NCBI RefSeq assembly: GCF_000150955.2
Contig: NC_011689.1
Coordinates: 496,001 to 560,000 of the forward strand
Direction: 5' to 3'
DNA length: 64,000 nt
From: Phaeodactylum tricornutum CCAP 1055/1
Taxonomy: Eukaryota; Bacillariophyta; Bacillariophyceae; Surirellales; Neidiaceae
The notes beneath the pieces are model-generated. The model worked only from the letters and a program-made list of their open reading frames with translations, did no database searches and was not told the origin of the DNA. The number at the start of each line of letters is the position of its first letter. Position 1 is the first letter of the stretch. This document shows, piece by piece, positions 1 to 10,569 of the stretch. Made by a program: the position numbers and the translations under genes.

Positions 1-330
1 GCCGAAGTGATGTTGCTGGCAAAGCTAAAGACAAAGGAGGAGGACGGATCGGTAATCGTCGTACTGTTACTGACTTCAATTTGATTGCCGGTGTAGAGCT
101 CACCATCACAGGCGAGATCAATGTTGTTCTGAGCGTTGGAAGTGGGCACCCAAATCTCAAACCTTCCGGTGATATTGACACCGCCATCTCCATTCTTAAA
201 GTCGACCGTGACGGTATCGATGGTATTTGAAACGTCGTCGAACCCAATATCGTACGTTCCTAAAAGTCCACGATGATTCTGTACACCCCGCAATGGTGAG
301 AAAGCTTGGTGGCCATCGCAAATTGTAAAA
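1..330 (-). CDS. Secreted Cys-conserved tail-anchored family protein, partial (copy 1)
   Basis: The minus strand reads through the left edge of the window. It gives a stretch containing GTYDIGFDDVSNTIDTVTV, then ITGRFEIWV and CDGELYTG, matching the N-terminal half of the complete relatives at 1481-2638 and 3616-4770 (their counterparts are GKFEIFVKTG and LTCFSQGGILFSG). The C-terminal half lies outside the window. The 5' end is unresolved: the frame meets a stop at about 335 and no signal peptide ATG was found in frame. A GTAAG donor-like site at 349-353 suggests an upstream exon, but no phase-consistent join was found. Function is unknown; relatives look secreted and surface-anchored. Confidence 0.6.
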
Positions 331-1480
331 AGTAGTAGTCATTTATGTCTTACCGCGTTCTCCGTATAATCGTGTACGCCATGATTGGTCAAAGAGTTTG
401 CCTGTACGAAGCAGCCTAGGTGGAAAGAGAGCAGGGTGAGACTTGTCGCTCACGGGGCCCTAGTTCACAGTCAGCGCCACTTGCGGCTATCCTTGACGTA
501 CTTTGTGTAACCAATAAAAGCAGAAAAGCAAGCAAGAAGAAGTGTCGATCACTCCGGCTATTGTTCATGGTTGCACGAAATCAACGAAAATCAAGGCATG
601 CAGATGTGGAGCTTTTTTCGAATGGGGGTTTCCATCCAAAAAAAAAGCACACGCAAACTCCGAGGGAGCGCTGGACTCCAGACAGCGAAGGACTGTTCGT
701 GTGGGGACTGTTCGTGTGTGTGTGGGTGGGTGTGTTCCTGTTATACTGACTGTGAATTCGATTGCTGCTCGTCCGCTGTACTCGAAAGAGACTGTCCCTC
801 TTACGGAGCGCTGATACGACTACATGAGAGCGAACATTGAAAATTCAATTTGGACAACCCAAGAATAGAAAGTCACGTACAGCATGTGGTAGCTGGTGGC
901 AGTGAAACTCTTTCGTCCATCTCCCCTACCAGTGTCCAGTTACTTATATGTTTTGCGTCTGACGAATTAGCGTTTCTGACATGCAAGACTGCGGTTTTGC
1001 CTAATGGATCCCGTCTAATCAACTCCACATATCCTACCGTTATTGATGTGTGTTCCTCGATACTTGAGGATTCTCGACGATGGAAATGTTACGCTTCTTT
1101 GGATTCCCAACGACTGACACGGCAAGAATCGCGAAACGGAGCGGCGTTCGTTGGTCAACTCTGTACAGCGAGTTCTCAATTCCGGTCATGAGAACGCTCC
1201 GGAGAAAATTTCAAAACAACGATCCAATCCCGTTTCCTCTCCGGAGTCGTTGTCGGCGCCGGCCTTGTGTCTACCCCGCCCATCAGTCGTGCGTGCTGGC
1301 GAAACTACCTACCGATAACTCTCATGAGCTATCCCATCAAGGGACGGGATGGGCCCCCACGTCACTCCGGAAGGGTGAGTACACATCCGTGCCGTACTCC
1401 CGTCCTTTTACTACTGCTTTCTAGAAGAAAATTGCGTAGTATACTAGTGGTTGGTTCAAAGTTTGTGTATTCATCGTGGA
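331..1480. other. Intergenic, no supported gene
   Basis: About 1.1 kb between two members of the same secreted-protein family. Open frames here are short, mostly lack an ATG, and show no recognisable domain. The motif TCACAGT occurs near 463 and ACTGTGA near 749. Confidence 0.5.
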
Positions 1481-2638
1481 CTACCGAAGAGCAACCGAGA
1501 GCACAAAGGCTCCCAAAGTCAGGACCGGAAGAGACCAGCTCCAACGAATCGAGATAGAGGCAATTGAATCAGATAAAAAGCCGGGAAGAAAAATAGTCGA
1601 TTGGAACGACCTTCTTTGGACGACTTCCTCTAGGCTTCGACTCGGTTCCAAGCGTGCTCGCAGCGTGCGTCGAGAGCTACCAATGCCGAGAACAACGTTT
1701 CCCAGGATATCAACCTGCAGGTCAGCTCCTGTTGCAAATATGGCATACACTAGTACATCGTATTGTATACACTCGTTGACAACACAATCGTCACCACTGG
1801 CAATGAGGCCGTAGAAATTCTCTGCACCCGTTGCGGCTTCGCCGCCCGAAATAATATCTTGCGTGATGCTTCCCGACCGGAAGGAGAGGTCCTGAACACT
1901 AATAATGCGTGACAAGGGAAAGTCTAAAGCCTTGATACAAATGGGAATGGGCACTCCGGGTACGGGCGTATCGGTAAAACCGGTGCAGAGGTCGGCTTTC
2001 GCTGTATAATCAATCGTACCCTCCGAATTTACGATTATATCCGCGGCACTAACAACAAACGCCATAGCGCTATTAGGATCAAGCACACCATCCAACGTTA
2101 GATCGATGGCAATGGCAGCTTCACGGTAGTTCACGTCGATTGTGCTGCCGCCCACATCTTCCGTGAGTGTAAACTTGACACAGAGGATGAGCTGCGCGTT
2201 ACCTTCCACTTCGGTATTCACACCACCAAAGTAAAACGGGTCTGTTTCATTCACCTTGTCGTCAAACGAAAAATCGAACGTCGAGCTTGAGGTCCCGATC
2301 GAGCTCGTTTGGCTGGATATCCCGGTACCAGAAAAAAGTATGCCACCTTGACTAAAGCAAGTTAAGTTGTATTGTGAGGTAGTCGCGATTCCAGTTTTCA
2401 CGAAAATCTCGAACTTCCCAGTGGGTGAACCGTCTCCAATACCGTGGTTGAAGGAAATCGATACATTATTGGCTGTATTTGCCACGGAATTGAATGCGAT
2501 GGTGTATTCCGTAGTCTTTTGCAGACTTCGGCGGGCAGGTGTTCTGTTTTCCGAATCAAACAACTGCACGTCGCTGCACGCGACGGGCGCAAAGGCGACA
2601 ACAATGGCACACCAGAGAGCCGAGAGTGAATTCATCAT
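1481..2638 (-). CDS. Secreted Cys-conserved tail-anchored family protein (copy 2, subfamily A)
   Basis: 385 residues. I chose the ATG at 2638 because it opens a typical signal peptide (MMNSLSALWCAIVVAFAPVA followed by CSD); the frame is open upstream but without ATG. The mature part begins with a DSENRTP-type segment shared by the family. Six cysteines are conserved across members: in NLTC, LILCVKFTL, ADLC, VPIPICI and the pair CVVNEC. Near the C-terminus are RRTLRARLEPSRSL and RSFQSTIFLPG, then a Ser-rich stretch and a hydrophobic tail of about 20 residues ending at the stop, like a GPI-anchor signal or tail anchor. Several N-x-S/T sites fit secretion. The next member at 3616-4770 lies in tandem on the same strand. 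I do not recognise the family; cell-wall or surface function is inference. Confidence 0.8.
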   Translation of the reverse strand: MMNSLSALWCAIVVAFAPVACSDVQLFDSENRTPARRSLQKTTEYTIAFNSVANTANNVSISFNHGIGDGSPTGKFEIFVKTGIATTSQYNLTCFSQGGILFSGTGISSQTSSIGTSSSTFDFSFDDKVNETDPFYFGGVNTEVEGNAQLILCVKFTLTEDVGGSTIDVNYREAAIAIDLTLDGVLDPNSAMAFVVSAADIIVNSEGTIDYTAKADLCTGFTDTPVPGVPIPICIKALDFPLSRIISVQDLSFRSGSITQDIISGGEAATGAENFYGLIASGDDCVVNECIQYDVLVYAIFATGADLQVDILGNVVLGIGSSRRTLRARLEPSRSLEEVVQRRSFQSTIFLPGFLSDSIASISIRWSWSLPVLTLGAFVLSVALR

Positions 2639-3615
2639 CTTGGCATTTACAATCAACTCACAGTCAATCGGATTATACTGCACGCTTTTTGAAGCTTCCG
2701 TGCCCGCTGCTTTGACTAGGCTCTAAAATTGATCACAGTCGATTGTGAGGAACTTGGTAGGAGACATTATCACTCTAGGTTATATTTAGAGTTAGTGGTC
2801 ACTCTATCTTAAAAATGCTTCTTGCTCTTAAATATCATGTTTTACATGGAAATGACAATTGAATAGCCGTTAACAATGCAGGCTCACTTTTGCGGAAAAT
2901 ATTCTACTCTGTGTCAAAAACTGGTCCGAGGAACGACAAACCTCACCTATTTACGTCCTTTCCCAAAACTTGGGAATGTGTATTTTCCCAGTTCAAGAAA
3001 TGCCGTCCTTCGAGTCGCGACAGAGAGACACAGCAAATTTACCGGAAGCATGTCATCTTCCATTGGTTGACTGTGACTGTAATTAGGCAGGATTTACAGG
3101 TAGATAGGCCCGATAGTCTCCCGCGGAAATTTGTGCCAAAAAATCGCAAGCTTTCAAGAATATATACCGTTTACTGTAAATATAATCTGATTGCAGAACT
3201 GCTTGTTGGTGGTTCAATTCCTTGCAATAGAGCAAAGATTTGATCTTTAAATAGCCTTAGATTTTCTGAGAGATTTTACTATTGGATCAATGAATCCAAT
3301 GGCGTCTTGATGCAAATCCTCGAAACGGGCATCAAAGCTTCCGGAATCGCAATCGGAGGAAACACCAGTGTAGGTCTTGATGAGAAGCGAGCTCGGTCGT
3401 AAGAGCTTAATCGTTCCTAACATAAGCTTAACCAGAAATAACTTGTGTGTCAGGAGTCGACTTTCTCCGCAGACAGGACCTAGGATCCGCAATCCTCAGC
3501 AAGCGTAGACTAACAGTAAATTGAAGATTCAACTAGCTTTTTGCAAATTCATACTTCAGTTTTCAAAATTTCAATAGAGATTGATGCTATTGTGATCGAA
3601 TTCTGTTTTGCAAAT
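2639..3615. other. Intergenic between tandem family copies
   Basis: About 1 kb with no supported gene. It holds several copies of the recurring motif: TCACAGTCAA near 2658, a double TGACTGTGACTGTAA near 3068-3082, ACTGTAA near 3174 and an ACAGTAA near 3513. These sit upstream of copy 2 and downstream of copy 3. Confidence 0.5.
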
Positions 3616-4770
3616 TTACTGAAGGAAGATCAGTGAGAGCAACAACGATCCCAAAGCCAAGACTGGAGCAGTCCAGCTGCCAGAAAGCGAACTACGGGCA
3701 ACCGATCCAGAGGAAAGTCCAGGAAGATAAATCGTCGATCGAAAAGCCCTGGTGCGGACTATTTCCTGAAGGTTGCGACTCGGTTCCAATCGGGCTCGCA
3801 GCGTGCGTCGAGAATCCCCAATGCCAAGAACAACGTTTCCCAGGATATCAACCTGCAGGTCATCTCCTGTTGCAAATATGGCGTACACCAGTACATCGTA
3901 TTGTATACACTCGTTTATAACACAATGGCCATCGGCAGTACTAGCAATGAGGCCGTAGAAATTGCCTGCGCCCGTTGCGTCTGCGCCTTCGGAACGAATA
4001 TCTTGCGTGATGCTTCCCGACTTGAAGGAGAGGTCTTGAACACTAATTATGCGCGACAAGGGATAGTCCGAAGTCTTGATACAAATAGGCACGGCTACTC
4101 CGGGTGTGACTGTACCGCTAAAACTTGAACAGAGCTCGGCTTTGGCTGTGTATTCAATTGTACCGTCCTGATCCACACTGACTTCTGCAGCACTGACTTC
4201 AAAGGCTTGGGTACTGTTCGTTGCAAGGTCGCCGTCCAGTGTAATATCGATAGCAATGGCCACTTCCCGATAGTTCACGTCGATTGGGCTGCTGTCAACA
4301 ACTTCCGTGAGTGTAAACTTGACACAGAGGATGAGCTGCGCCGTCCCTTCCACTAGGGTATTCACGTCACCAAAATAAAACGGGTCTGTCTCATCCACAT
4401 TGTCGTCAAACGAAAATTCAAACGTCGAACTAGCGGTCCCAATCGTGGGTGTTAGGCTGGATATTCCATCGCCAGAAAAAAGCGTGCCACCTTCACTGTA
4501 ACAAGTCAAGTTGTATTGTGATGTGGTTGCGCTTCCAGTTTTCACGTATATCTCGAATTCACCAGCGCCGCCGTTACCATGGTTAAAGGTCACGGTAACG
4601 TTGTTTCCGCTGTTGGTGACGGAGTCGAACGTGATGCTGTATGCGGACGATTGCATATCACGGTGAGTAGGCACACCATGTTCCGAGTCGAACGTGTGCA
4701 TGTCACTCGACGCCATGGGGAGGACGGCGAGAAGGAGGGCGCTTCGTACAAGGGAAAGAAATCGGGCCAT
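3616..4770 (-). CDS. Secreted Cys-conserved tail-anchored family protein (copy 3, subfamily A)
   Basis: 384 residues from the ATG at 4770, chosen because it opens a signal peptide (MARFLSLVRSALLLAVLPMA, then SSD). The frame is open further upstream but that extension is not family-like. The protein aligns along its full length with 1481-2638: DSEHG start, FEIYVKTGSATTSQYNLTC, LILCVKFTLTE, AELCSSF, VPICIKTSDYPLSRIISVQDL, CVINECIQYDVLVYAIFATG, then RRTLRARLEPSRNLQEIV, RAFRSTIYLPG, and a hydrophobic C-terminal tail. All six family cysteines are present. Identity to copy 2 is high, so this is a fairly recent tandem duplicate. Expected to pass through the secretory pathway and stay attached at the cell surface by its tail; no enzymatic motif is visible. 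Confidence 0.8.
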   Translation of the reverse strand: MARFLSLVRSALLLAVLPMASSDMHTFDSEHGVPTHRDMQSSAYSITFDSVTNSGNNVTVTFNHGNGGAGEFEIYVKTGSATTSQYNLTCYSEGGTLFSGDGISSLTPTIGTASSTFEFSFDDNVDETDPFYFGDVNTLVEGTAQLILCVKFTLTEVVDSSPIDVNYREVAIAIDITLDGDLATNSTQAFEVSAAEVSVDQDGTIEYTAKAELCSSFSGTVTPGVAVPICIKTSDYPLSRIISVQDLSFKSGSITQDIRSEGADATGAGNFYGLIASTADGHCVINECIQYDVLVYAIFATGDDLQVDILGNVVLGIGDSRRTLRARLEPSRNLQEIVRTRAFRSTIYLPGLSSGSVARSSLSGSWTAPVLALGSLLLSLIFLQ

Positions 4771-6052
4771 GATTGCAATGCTCGGTGGCAATGAAAAAAT
4801 AATGTAATTTATAAGGGGGATTCGGTTGGTGTCCGTTTGTTCACGTACACCTTTTGCCGCAGTCTGACTGTCCAAAGGACGAGACTTGCCAGTCGACGCG
4901 ATGGAGACGGAATGAGCTTTCGAGAGGATGCAAGTCTGCAATCTTGGGTGAAATTTACAAACGAACGATGACTGTTTCTGAATTCGTTCTCATGAAAGAT
5001 GTGTTTGCAAAATAGAAGTATCCCGCTGGACAGTCATAATTGGAGAAATGGTTTCCATGTTCAACCCAGCCAGCTTCCAGCGAGACTGACTGTTTTCTGG
5101 GAAACAATATTTATGGATTCAATCGGGGTTTGAAATCCAAAAAGACTGAGAACACGAACACTCTTGGTGTTCGTCTTCATTGACCTATAAATGAGTACGA
5201 ACACGATACTTTCCAGTGGGAGTGTTCCGTTTTCTAATTCACAGAGCTTCGGATTGCCGTTCTCTGGAGTGAACACACGGAGGAGGCCCTTGGAAGTAAT
5301 CGTGTTCGCAAGTCCGCCACGCTGGAACGAGAGGGCATTGTAAACTAGGCGACTCACCGTCCCTATCGAGACCAGAAATTTTCTCACACCGCCGAAAATT
5401 GAGAAAATTTGTGGATCAACAACGACTCCACGGAGCCAGTGAAAAACATGTGTCTCACCTACAGACTGGCAGAGGGTTCTGTGACTGGGCAAATCAAAAT
5501 TCTAACAAAACGCATGTTGGTATCTATCTCTCTCTCGACAGAGGGGAATTGACTGTGAGTCACATACACATATAGACAGGTAGGTCTCTAGCTACATACT
5601 CACTACCAGTAGTAGACGGAGGGGGAGAGGCACGACTCCCAGCCCGGAGGTAGGACTGACGTTGAATAGGTAGATCTGACTTTTGGACTTCCACGAGTCG
5701 CACATTTCATTGGTCCGTCTTGTCTTCCTTCCGCTAGAAAAACCTAGCAACGGCGGTCGAAAGGGTTACCGCGATGGCTGTGAACGTCGGGGTATATATT
5801 CCGTGTGTGAGGGTGTGACGGTGAGATCCACCACCACCACCATCTTTCCCCTCGGTGCGATGGCGAGCGATGGATCTCTCTATTGTCCATTGGCAGCATC
5901 CTTCCCATCCTTGGTGATCCACACACACATACACATACACACACATCGAGTCTGTCGGTACCGTGAGACACCACACGCATTCCAACAGACGACACACATC
6001 ACACACAAGACTGGTTGGCGTTTCGTTCGCACAGTCCGTCCACACGGTGCGC
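4771..6052. promoter_or_regulatory. Divergent intergenic region upstream of copy 3 and of the CDP-DAG synthase
   Basis: About 1.3 kb between two divergent genes, so it should hold both promoters. A TATA-like GGTATATATT lies near 5791. TTGACTGTGA lies near 5549. A (CA)n-rich microsatellite occupies 5921-5946. A 143-codon frame on the minus strand at 5061-5492 lacks an ATG start and has no recognisable domain, so I do not call it. Confidence 0.45.
5921..5946. repeat. CA-rich microsatellite
   Basis: Imperfect (AC)n run with interspersed AT, just upstream of the CDP-DAG synthase start. Confidence 0.9.
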
Positions 6053-7675
6053 ATGGGCACGAACGACTGTCGTCCGACGCGAACGCGTTCCCGGCGCTAC
6101 GGCACACTGCGGGCAACGACCTCCACGCAATTGGTTACGTACGGACTATGGTTCACGTTGGCTCTCGGTTCCGTCACTGCGATCTACGGGACACGGCATG
6201 CCAGTCCGACAACCACAACCACAAAAGTACCGTTCGTCCCCACCTCTCGCGCTGGACACGGCGTCGTCCTCGCTCTCGGATTGACTCGAGGCGGGAGTGA
6301 CGGATCGGCGGATGCGCACCTTTCGGAAAAGTGTTCGACACTCGGACTAAACACACGGTCCAGTACCCCTGATTCGGAAGTCCAGAATGATCCCGTGTCT
6401 CCCAACGCTGCTACTCGGAGCCAGGTCGAAACACCGAAAGAACCTCCGTCGTCGGCAAACCTCGTCGACCTTCCGACCGTCGACCTTTCGACAACGAGAT
6501 CTACCCTCAGCGATACGTTCACGGAAGATACCCACACGGCGGATCCCCAAAGTCAGCAAGCTGGGAACATCCGCCCAGAAACAAGCTCACCATCAGATCT
6601 CGGCACGGTGCACCACGAGTCACCATTGGATATTGCGCAACGTGCCACCAGCGAATCAGCCACCTCGTCCGCTACGTCGCACGCACTGTCCGTGTGGGAC
6701 GAACCACGGCACACAAAGACAATTCCTCCGTCCAAACCCCAACCGGAATCCGGATGGTCGGCGAAACGGAAGAATCTCGAACAAAGAGCTGGTCCCGCAC
6801 TTGTACTGGTGGCCGCCTTGTACGCAATCATCCATTTAGGTGGAGAACGCGGGCTGCAGTCGCTTGCGCTCTTATTGTCACCAGGACTGTACTACGAAGC
6901 CACTGCGGTCGTTCAAAACCCGAACATTTCACGGAAATGGACCCTCGCGACCCTGCTGGAGGAATGGTGGTGGTTTGGCGCCTACAGTCTCGTCTGGACT
7001 ATCCCCACTCTCGTAACGACGCCTGCAACTGCCGCCAAGACGCAATTGGCCGGCTATCTATTTATCGTGTTTGGTCTCGTTGGTACAATTGTACAATTGA
7101 ACGCCCACAAGGCCGCGGGTCCGCGGCAATTTCACCAGACATGGTCCCGCATGGCCACCTGTCACTTGGCCACCGTCTTTACGATTTTGCCCTGTGCCTG
7201 CTGGATGGCCGCTGTACAAGCGTGGCCCATGGCCTGGGTCCTCTACACAGCCATTCTAGTCATTCTGAACGATACCCTAGCCTACGTCTTTGGTGTGACG
7301 CTGGGGCGGCGAGCACTCTTGCCGACCATTTCGCCCAAAAAAACCTGGGAAGGATTTGCCGGGGCCGGGATCACGACCATGCTACTATCACCGCTTGTTT
7401 GGAAGTTACTCTTCCACGGATCGGACGCAACGGAACTCGTGATCGAGTATGGTCGGCACGGTCTGGTACTCAGTGTATTCGTCAACACCTTGGCCCCCTT
7501 TGGGGGCTTTGTCGCCTCCACATTGAAACGCGCGTACGGTCACAAGGATTTTGGTACCCTCATTCAAGGCCACGGAGGTTTGATGGATCGTCTCGATTGT
7601 CAACTCTTCACGGCACCCTTTCTATACCTATACTTGCAAGCCGCTAACGTACCGAAAAGCGTCGTGGCGCCCTAG
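6053..7675 (+). CDS. Phosphatidate cytidylyltransferase (CDP-diacylglycerol synthase)
   Basis: 540 residues from the ATG at 6053 (an in-frame GTG at 5963 is unlikely in a eukaryote). The enzyme makes CDP-diacylglycerol from CTP and phosphatidate, the precursor of phosphatidylglycerol and phosphatidylinositol. The C-terminal half has multiple membrane segments and carries the CdsA signature: SPKKTWEGFAGAG, then STLKRAYGHKDFG and HGGLMDRLD near residues 488-513, with the KD and DRLD acidic residues that bind metal. An LNDTLAYVFG motif precedes it. The N-terminus has one hydrophobic stretch (about residues 27-45) and then about 190 Ser/Thr/Pro-rich residues that are not part of the enzyme. The N-terminus may direct the protein to ER or plastid; no clear plastid cleavage motif is seen. 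Confidence 0.9.
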   Translation: MGTNDCRPTRTRSRRYGTLRATTSTQLVTYGLWFTLALGSVTAIYGTRHASPTTTTTKVPFVPTSRAGHGVVLALGLTRGGSDGSADAHLSEKCSTLGLNTRSSTPDSEVQNDPVSPNAATRSQVETPKEPPSSANLVDLPTVDLSTTRSTLSDTFTEDTHTADPQSQQAGNIRPETSSPSDLGTVHHESPLDIAQRATSESATSSATSHALSVWDEPRHTKTIPPSKPQPESGWSAKRKNLEQRAGPALVLVAALYAIIHLGGERGLQSLALLLSPGLYYEATAVVQNPNISRKWTLATLLEEWWWFGAYSLVWTIPTLVTTPATAAKTQLAGYLFIVFGLVGTIVQLNAHKAAGPRQFHQTWSRMATCHLATVFTILPCACWMAAVQAWPMAWVLYTAILVILNDTLAYVFGVTLGRRALLPTISPKKTWEGFAGAGITTMLLSPLVWKLLFHGSDATELVIEYGRHGLVLSVFVNTLAPFGGFVASTLKRAYGHKDFGTLIQGHGGLMDRLDCQLFTAPFLYLYLQAANVPKSVVAP

Positions 7676-7897
7676 CGGCAGTCCTAATTTACAGCTTTAC
7701 CTTACTTTACCTGTAAGTCTCGTTCGCAACTAAAACTTTCATCAATGTAAGCAACACGTTAGCAAGCGACTGACTGTAACACATCAGTACCACGTGTTTG
7801 ATTACCGCAGAATCCCGTATTCCGTACGTTTCAATGATGCTTGTATCTGCCTTGAAACTGCTGCGTGTGCGGGAAATCGATCGTTGCTGTCGTTCCT

Positions 7898-9964
7898 TTA
7901 CACGGAGGACGCGCTGTCGGAACCCGTTTCTTCGCCACTTTGCGTATAGACCCGGTAGATATCCAACAAAGACGCCCCAGTCCCAATGCCCATGAAGATC
8001 AATCCCAAGGCCAACAGAATGTATACTCGCAGGGAAACCATGCCTATCGACATGGTATCACTTTCCGTGCCGTACTGTTTCAAATACGCCAGTTCGAGCG
8101 CGGGAGGAATGAGCAAGGCTGTCGACGAGCCGGCCAAGGCGCCCGCTAACGAGATGAGGATCTGTACGTTGGGAACTGCCACGGCGACCACGTATGTGAG
8201 CATTACTAGCGATATTCTGGCAACCGGGGAATGGCTGGCCTCCGGAGCCGCTTCCACTAGTGCCGAACGGGCGACACTGGATACGGGACTAATATCGAGC
8301 GGTTCCATGCGTTCGTCGTGGACGTCATCGGCGCTGTACTGATTGTGCGAGTCCGATGCGGACTCGTCGGTGTTGGTAAGTGATGTGAAGTTGGTCTGTA
8401 TATTGGTCGAGGTTGATGTGGTCGTCGACGATCCCCATGATTGCACCCATCTCTCCCAAGGCCGAAACCAGGGTCCCACCAACTCCAGAGCGGGAAATAG
8501 CTGCAACGGATACGTGACCAGAACGGAAAGACTCACGAATCCGTTGGCCGCTAGCAACAATCCCTGCAAGTGACGCCGATCGGCATACTTTTCCAGCAAA
8601 AAGGCGGTGACGGAACCGTTCGTCACTGGCCCAAAAGCTGCCACACAGAATGAGGCCACGAGGGCAAAGACGACAGCCGAAGCTATCATGGCCGTCACAA
8701 AGGTGCTTTGAAAGTGTTCCGGCCGTTGCATACTGGATTCCACCGGAAGGACGAGGCAAATGCCCTCGTAACTGTACAAGATGGCACAAAAAGCCAAGGG
8801 CACACTGGTCCAATCCACGGACAGAGCTTCGTGCCGGGGTCGATCGTTCCATTGGAGGCCAATGACGGTACTCAAACAGAGCAAAGCCAAGCCCAGAAAC
8901 GCCGCTCCGGTCGCCGTCGCCGGCGCCAGTGCCTTGAGATTGGGCAGAAAGGACAAAGCGAGGACCGCGGGCAAGCAGCACGAAATGACTTGCACGTGAG
9001 TGAGCGGAACGGACCAAACGGCCACCAATACGGCACTCAAGTTGGCACCAACAAAGCTGAGAAAGACGGTGCAAATTGCGAGTTGCTGAATGCAGATGCA
9101 AGTTGTGGTAAAACGCTGGAAGCGGGGTCCGTAGAGCCAACCAGCAAGGTCCGGATACGTCAAAGGCAAGGGACCGTAGTGGTTGGAATTCTGACAGATG
9201 CGTTTGAAGCGCACAACAGTCCAGCAGTTGTACGAGCTCCAGTAAGCCATGACAAAGGTTGCAATGACACCGGACGTAATGCCGAGCTGGGAGACGGCCC
9301 AGGGTAGGCTGAGACAGCCCGGGCCTACGTAGCCTTTAAGGAGATGCAGAAACGATTGCAAGCGGGTTGTTTTGTGCAGGTTCATCGTCGCTGTGTTGTA
9401 ACTTCTTCTACTCAGGTTGTCGTCATCACCGCCATCGTAATCGTTGTAGAAGATCCCGGCGTTGTCGTTGAAAGAGACGGCGGGGATTGGTGCGACAATG
9501 GATCGACGTATCGATTGATTGTTAAGGTTGCGGCTGGAGGAAGATTGTGTCTGTCCTCCATCTCCCGGTCTTGGAACCTTGTTGTTGTTGTTACTGTCGT
9601 AATTGCGGTTGCGATTACCGTTATCGTCGTGGGTACGATAGTCGACGTCGTGACGGTGCATCGAGGGCGACGATTCCGCCAGTAGCGCGTGATGATGGCG
9701 CGGAGATTCCGAGCGGGGTCGGAGTCCTCGACGGTGCGCGAAGGAGCCGCCGTCAACAAAAGCAGTTCCCAGTGCAAGAGGCTTTCTTGACGCCATGGCC
9801 GCACTGTCAGTGTCAACTCCAAAGACTGAACGAGTCGGGGGTCGTTGCCAACGCGAGTCTGTCGCGGCCCAACCCAGCCCATGAGAGGGGTTCATGGTCG
9901 GTGTCGGCGTTGCGGACCGTTCACGGTTGTGCGTGACTCGAAATTCCTTATTTTCTTTTTTCAT
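7898..9964 (-). CDS. AAAP/SLC36-type amino acid transporter
   Basis: 688 residues from ATG 9964; a second Met 23 codons in is an alternative start. After a polar N-terminal region of about 200 residues rich in Asn/Asp/Ser, the membrane domain opens with LLKGYVGPGCLSLPWAVSQL, the hallmark first helix of the auxin/amino acid permease family, and continues with about eleven hydrophobic segments. The YEGICLVLPVESSMQRP segment matches the family's helix with the conserved Glu and Pro. A Ser/Thr/Asn-rich insertion lies between the later helices. Expected at the plasma membrane or vacuole, moving neutral amino acids with protons. It converges with the CDP-DAG synthase gene (about 220 bases between stops). 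Confidence 0.85.
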   Translation of the reverse strand: MKKENKEFRVTHNRERSATPTPTMNPSHGLGWAATDSRWQRPPTRSVFGVDTDSAAMASRKPLALGTAFVDGGSFAHRRGLRPRSESPRHHHALLAESSPSMHRHDVDYRTHDDNGNRNRNYDSNNNNKVPRPGDGGQTQSSSSRNLNNQSIRRSIVAPIPAVSFNDNAGIFYNDYDGGDDDNLSRRSYNTATMNLHKTTRLQSFLHLLKGYVGPGCLSLPWAVSQLGITSGVIATFVMAYWSSYNCWTVVRFKRICQNSNHYGPLPLTYPDLAGWLYGPRFQRFTTTCICIQQLAICTVFLSFVGANLSAVLVAVWSVPLTHVQVISCCLPAVLALSFLPNLKALAPATATGAAFLGLALLCLSTVIGLQWNDRPRHEALSVDWTSVPLAFCAILYSYEGICLVLPVESSMQRPEHFQSTFVTAMIASAVVFALVASFCVAAFGPVTNGSVTAFLLEKYADRRHLQGLLLAANGFVSLSVLVTYPLQLFPALELVGPWFRPWERWVQSWGSSTTTSTSTNIQTNFTSLTNTDESASDSHNQYSADDVHDERMEPLDISPVSSVARSALVEAAPEASHSPVARISLVMLTYVVAVAVPNVQILISLAGALAGSSTALLIPPALELAYLKQYGTESDTMSIGMVSLRVYILLALGLIFMGIGTGASLLDIYRVYTQSGEETGSDSASSV

Positions 9965-10569
9965 GTTAACTGTTATGTAACTTGAAATTAAATCACCTGA
10001 CGTCTCGTTCCGTTCCCACAGTCACGCGTATTAGGAAGATTCTGCAAATTTCGTCGCGTCTTTACAAATAACACATTTCACGGCAACATGTGAATTGTCT
10101 ACCGAAAACGTTAGTTGTGTCTTGCCATGTGTGAGACACTTTTTGTCCGATACCGTACCATTGGGAGCGATAAACGTATCGATTCGATATCCTGCTCAAA
10201 AATTGCCGTATCTCCTCTATAGAGGCCACACGGAAACTCCTATTCTCGGAATCGTGAAAGAAGATTGCGTTAAACACACAGAGAAATCGAATACTAAAAC
10301 AGAATGCAACCTCTCTGTCTTTTATCTAAAAGCCGCAATGGACAAAACTAGTATTGGCATGTCTCGATGCGGAGAGCAGCCCGCGACTACTGGTGGGAAC
10401 CAAACCGAGTTTTCCAAGTGAATATGGGAAACCGCGAGAAAGAAGTGAGAAGCGATCATCTCACAAGTTGCCTCCCAATTGTGTGCGAAACGCAAACACA
10501 TCAAAGAACGGCACCCTCTTTTGGAACCAGCAAGTACTCCCACGTTCGGGTATCTCAACACAACTTTGA
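9965..10569. promoter_or_regulatory. Divergent intergenic region
   Basis: About 600 bases between the transporter and secreted-family copy 4. No supported gene. Both promoters must lie here, but no clear TATA box stands out. Confidence 0.35.

Noticed and set aside
353-382. Possible 29-base first exon for partial copy 1
   Set aside because: The phase does not fit the downstream family frame and the peptide is not a signal sequence.
1080-1424. 114-codon plus-strand frame with ATG
   Set aside because: No domain and overlaps other chance frames; codon choice and amino acid make-up look random.
3195-3235. GGTTCAATTCC, similar to a tRNA B box
   Set aside because: No matching D arm, anticodon arm or acceptor stem upstream.
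3247-3492. 81-codon minus-strand frame downstream of copy 3
   Set aside because: Not family-like, not supported by any domain or promoter signal.
5061-5492. 143-codon minus-strand frame in the gap before the CDP-DAG synthase
   Set aside because: Starts without ATG, no domain, no relative in the window, composition like the neighbouring non-coding DNA.
6694-7647. 317-codon frame overlapping the CDP-DAG synthase
   Set aside because: Lies in another frame of a well-supported gene and has no recognisable domain; it is a shadow.
8325-9140. 271-codon frame overlapping the amino acid transporter
   Set aside because: Same strand, other frame of a recognised transporter; no domain of its own.
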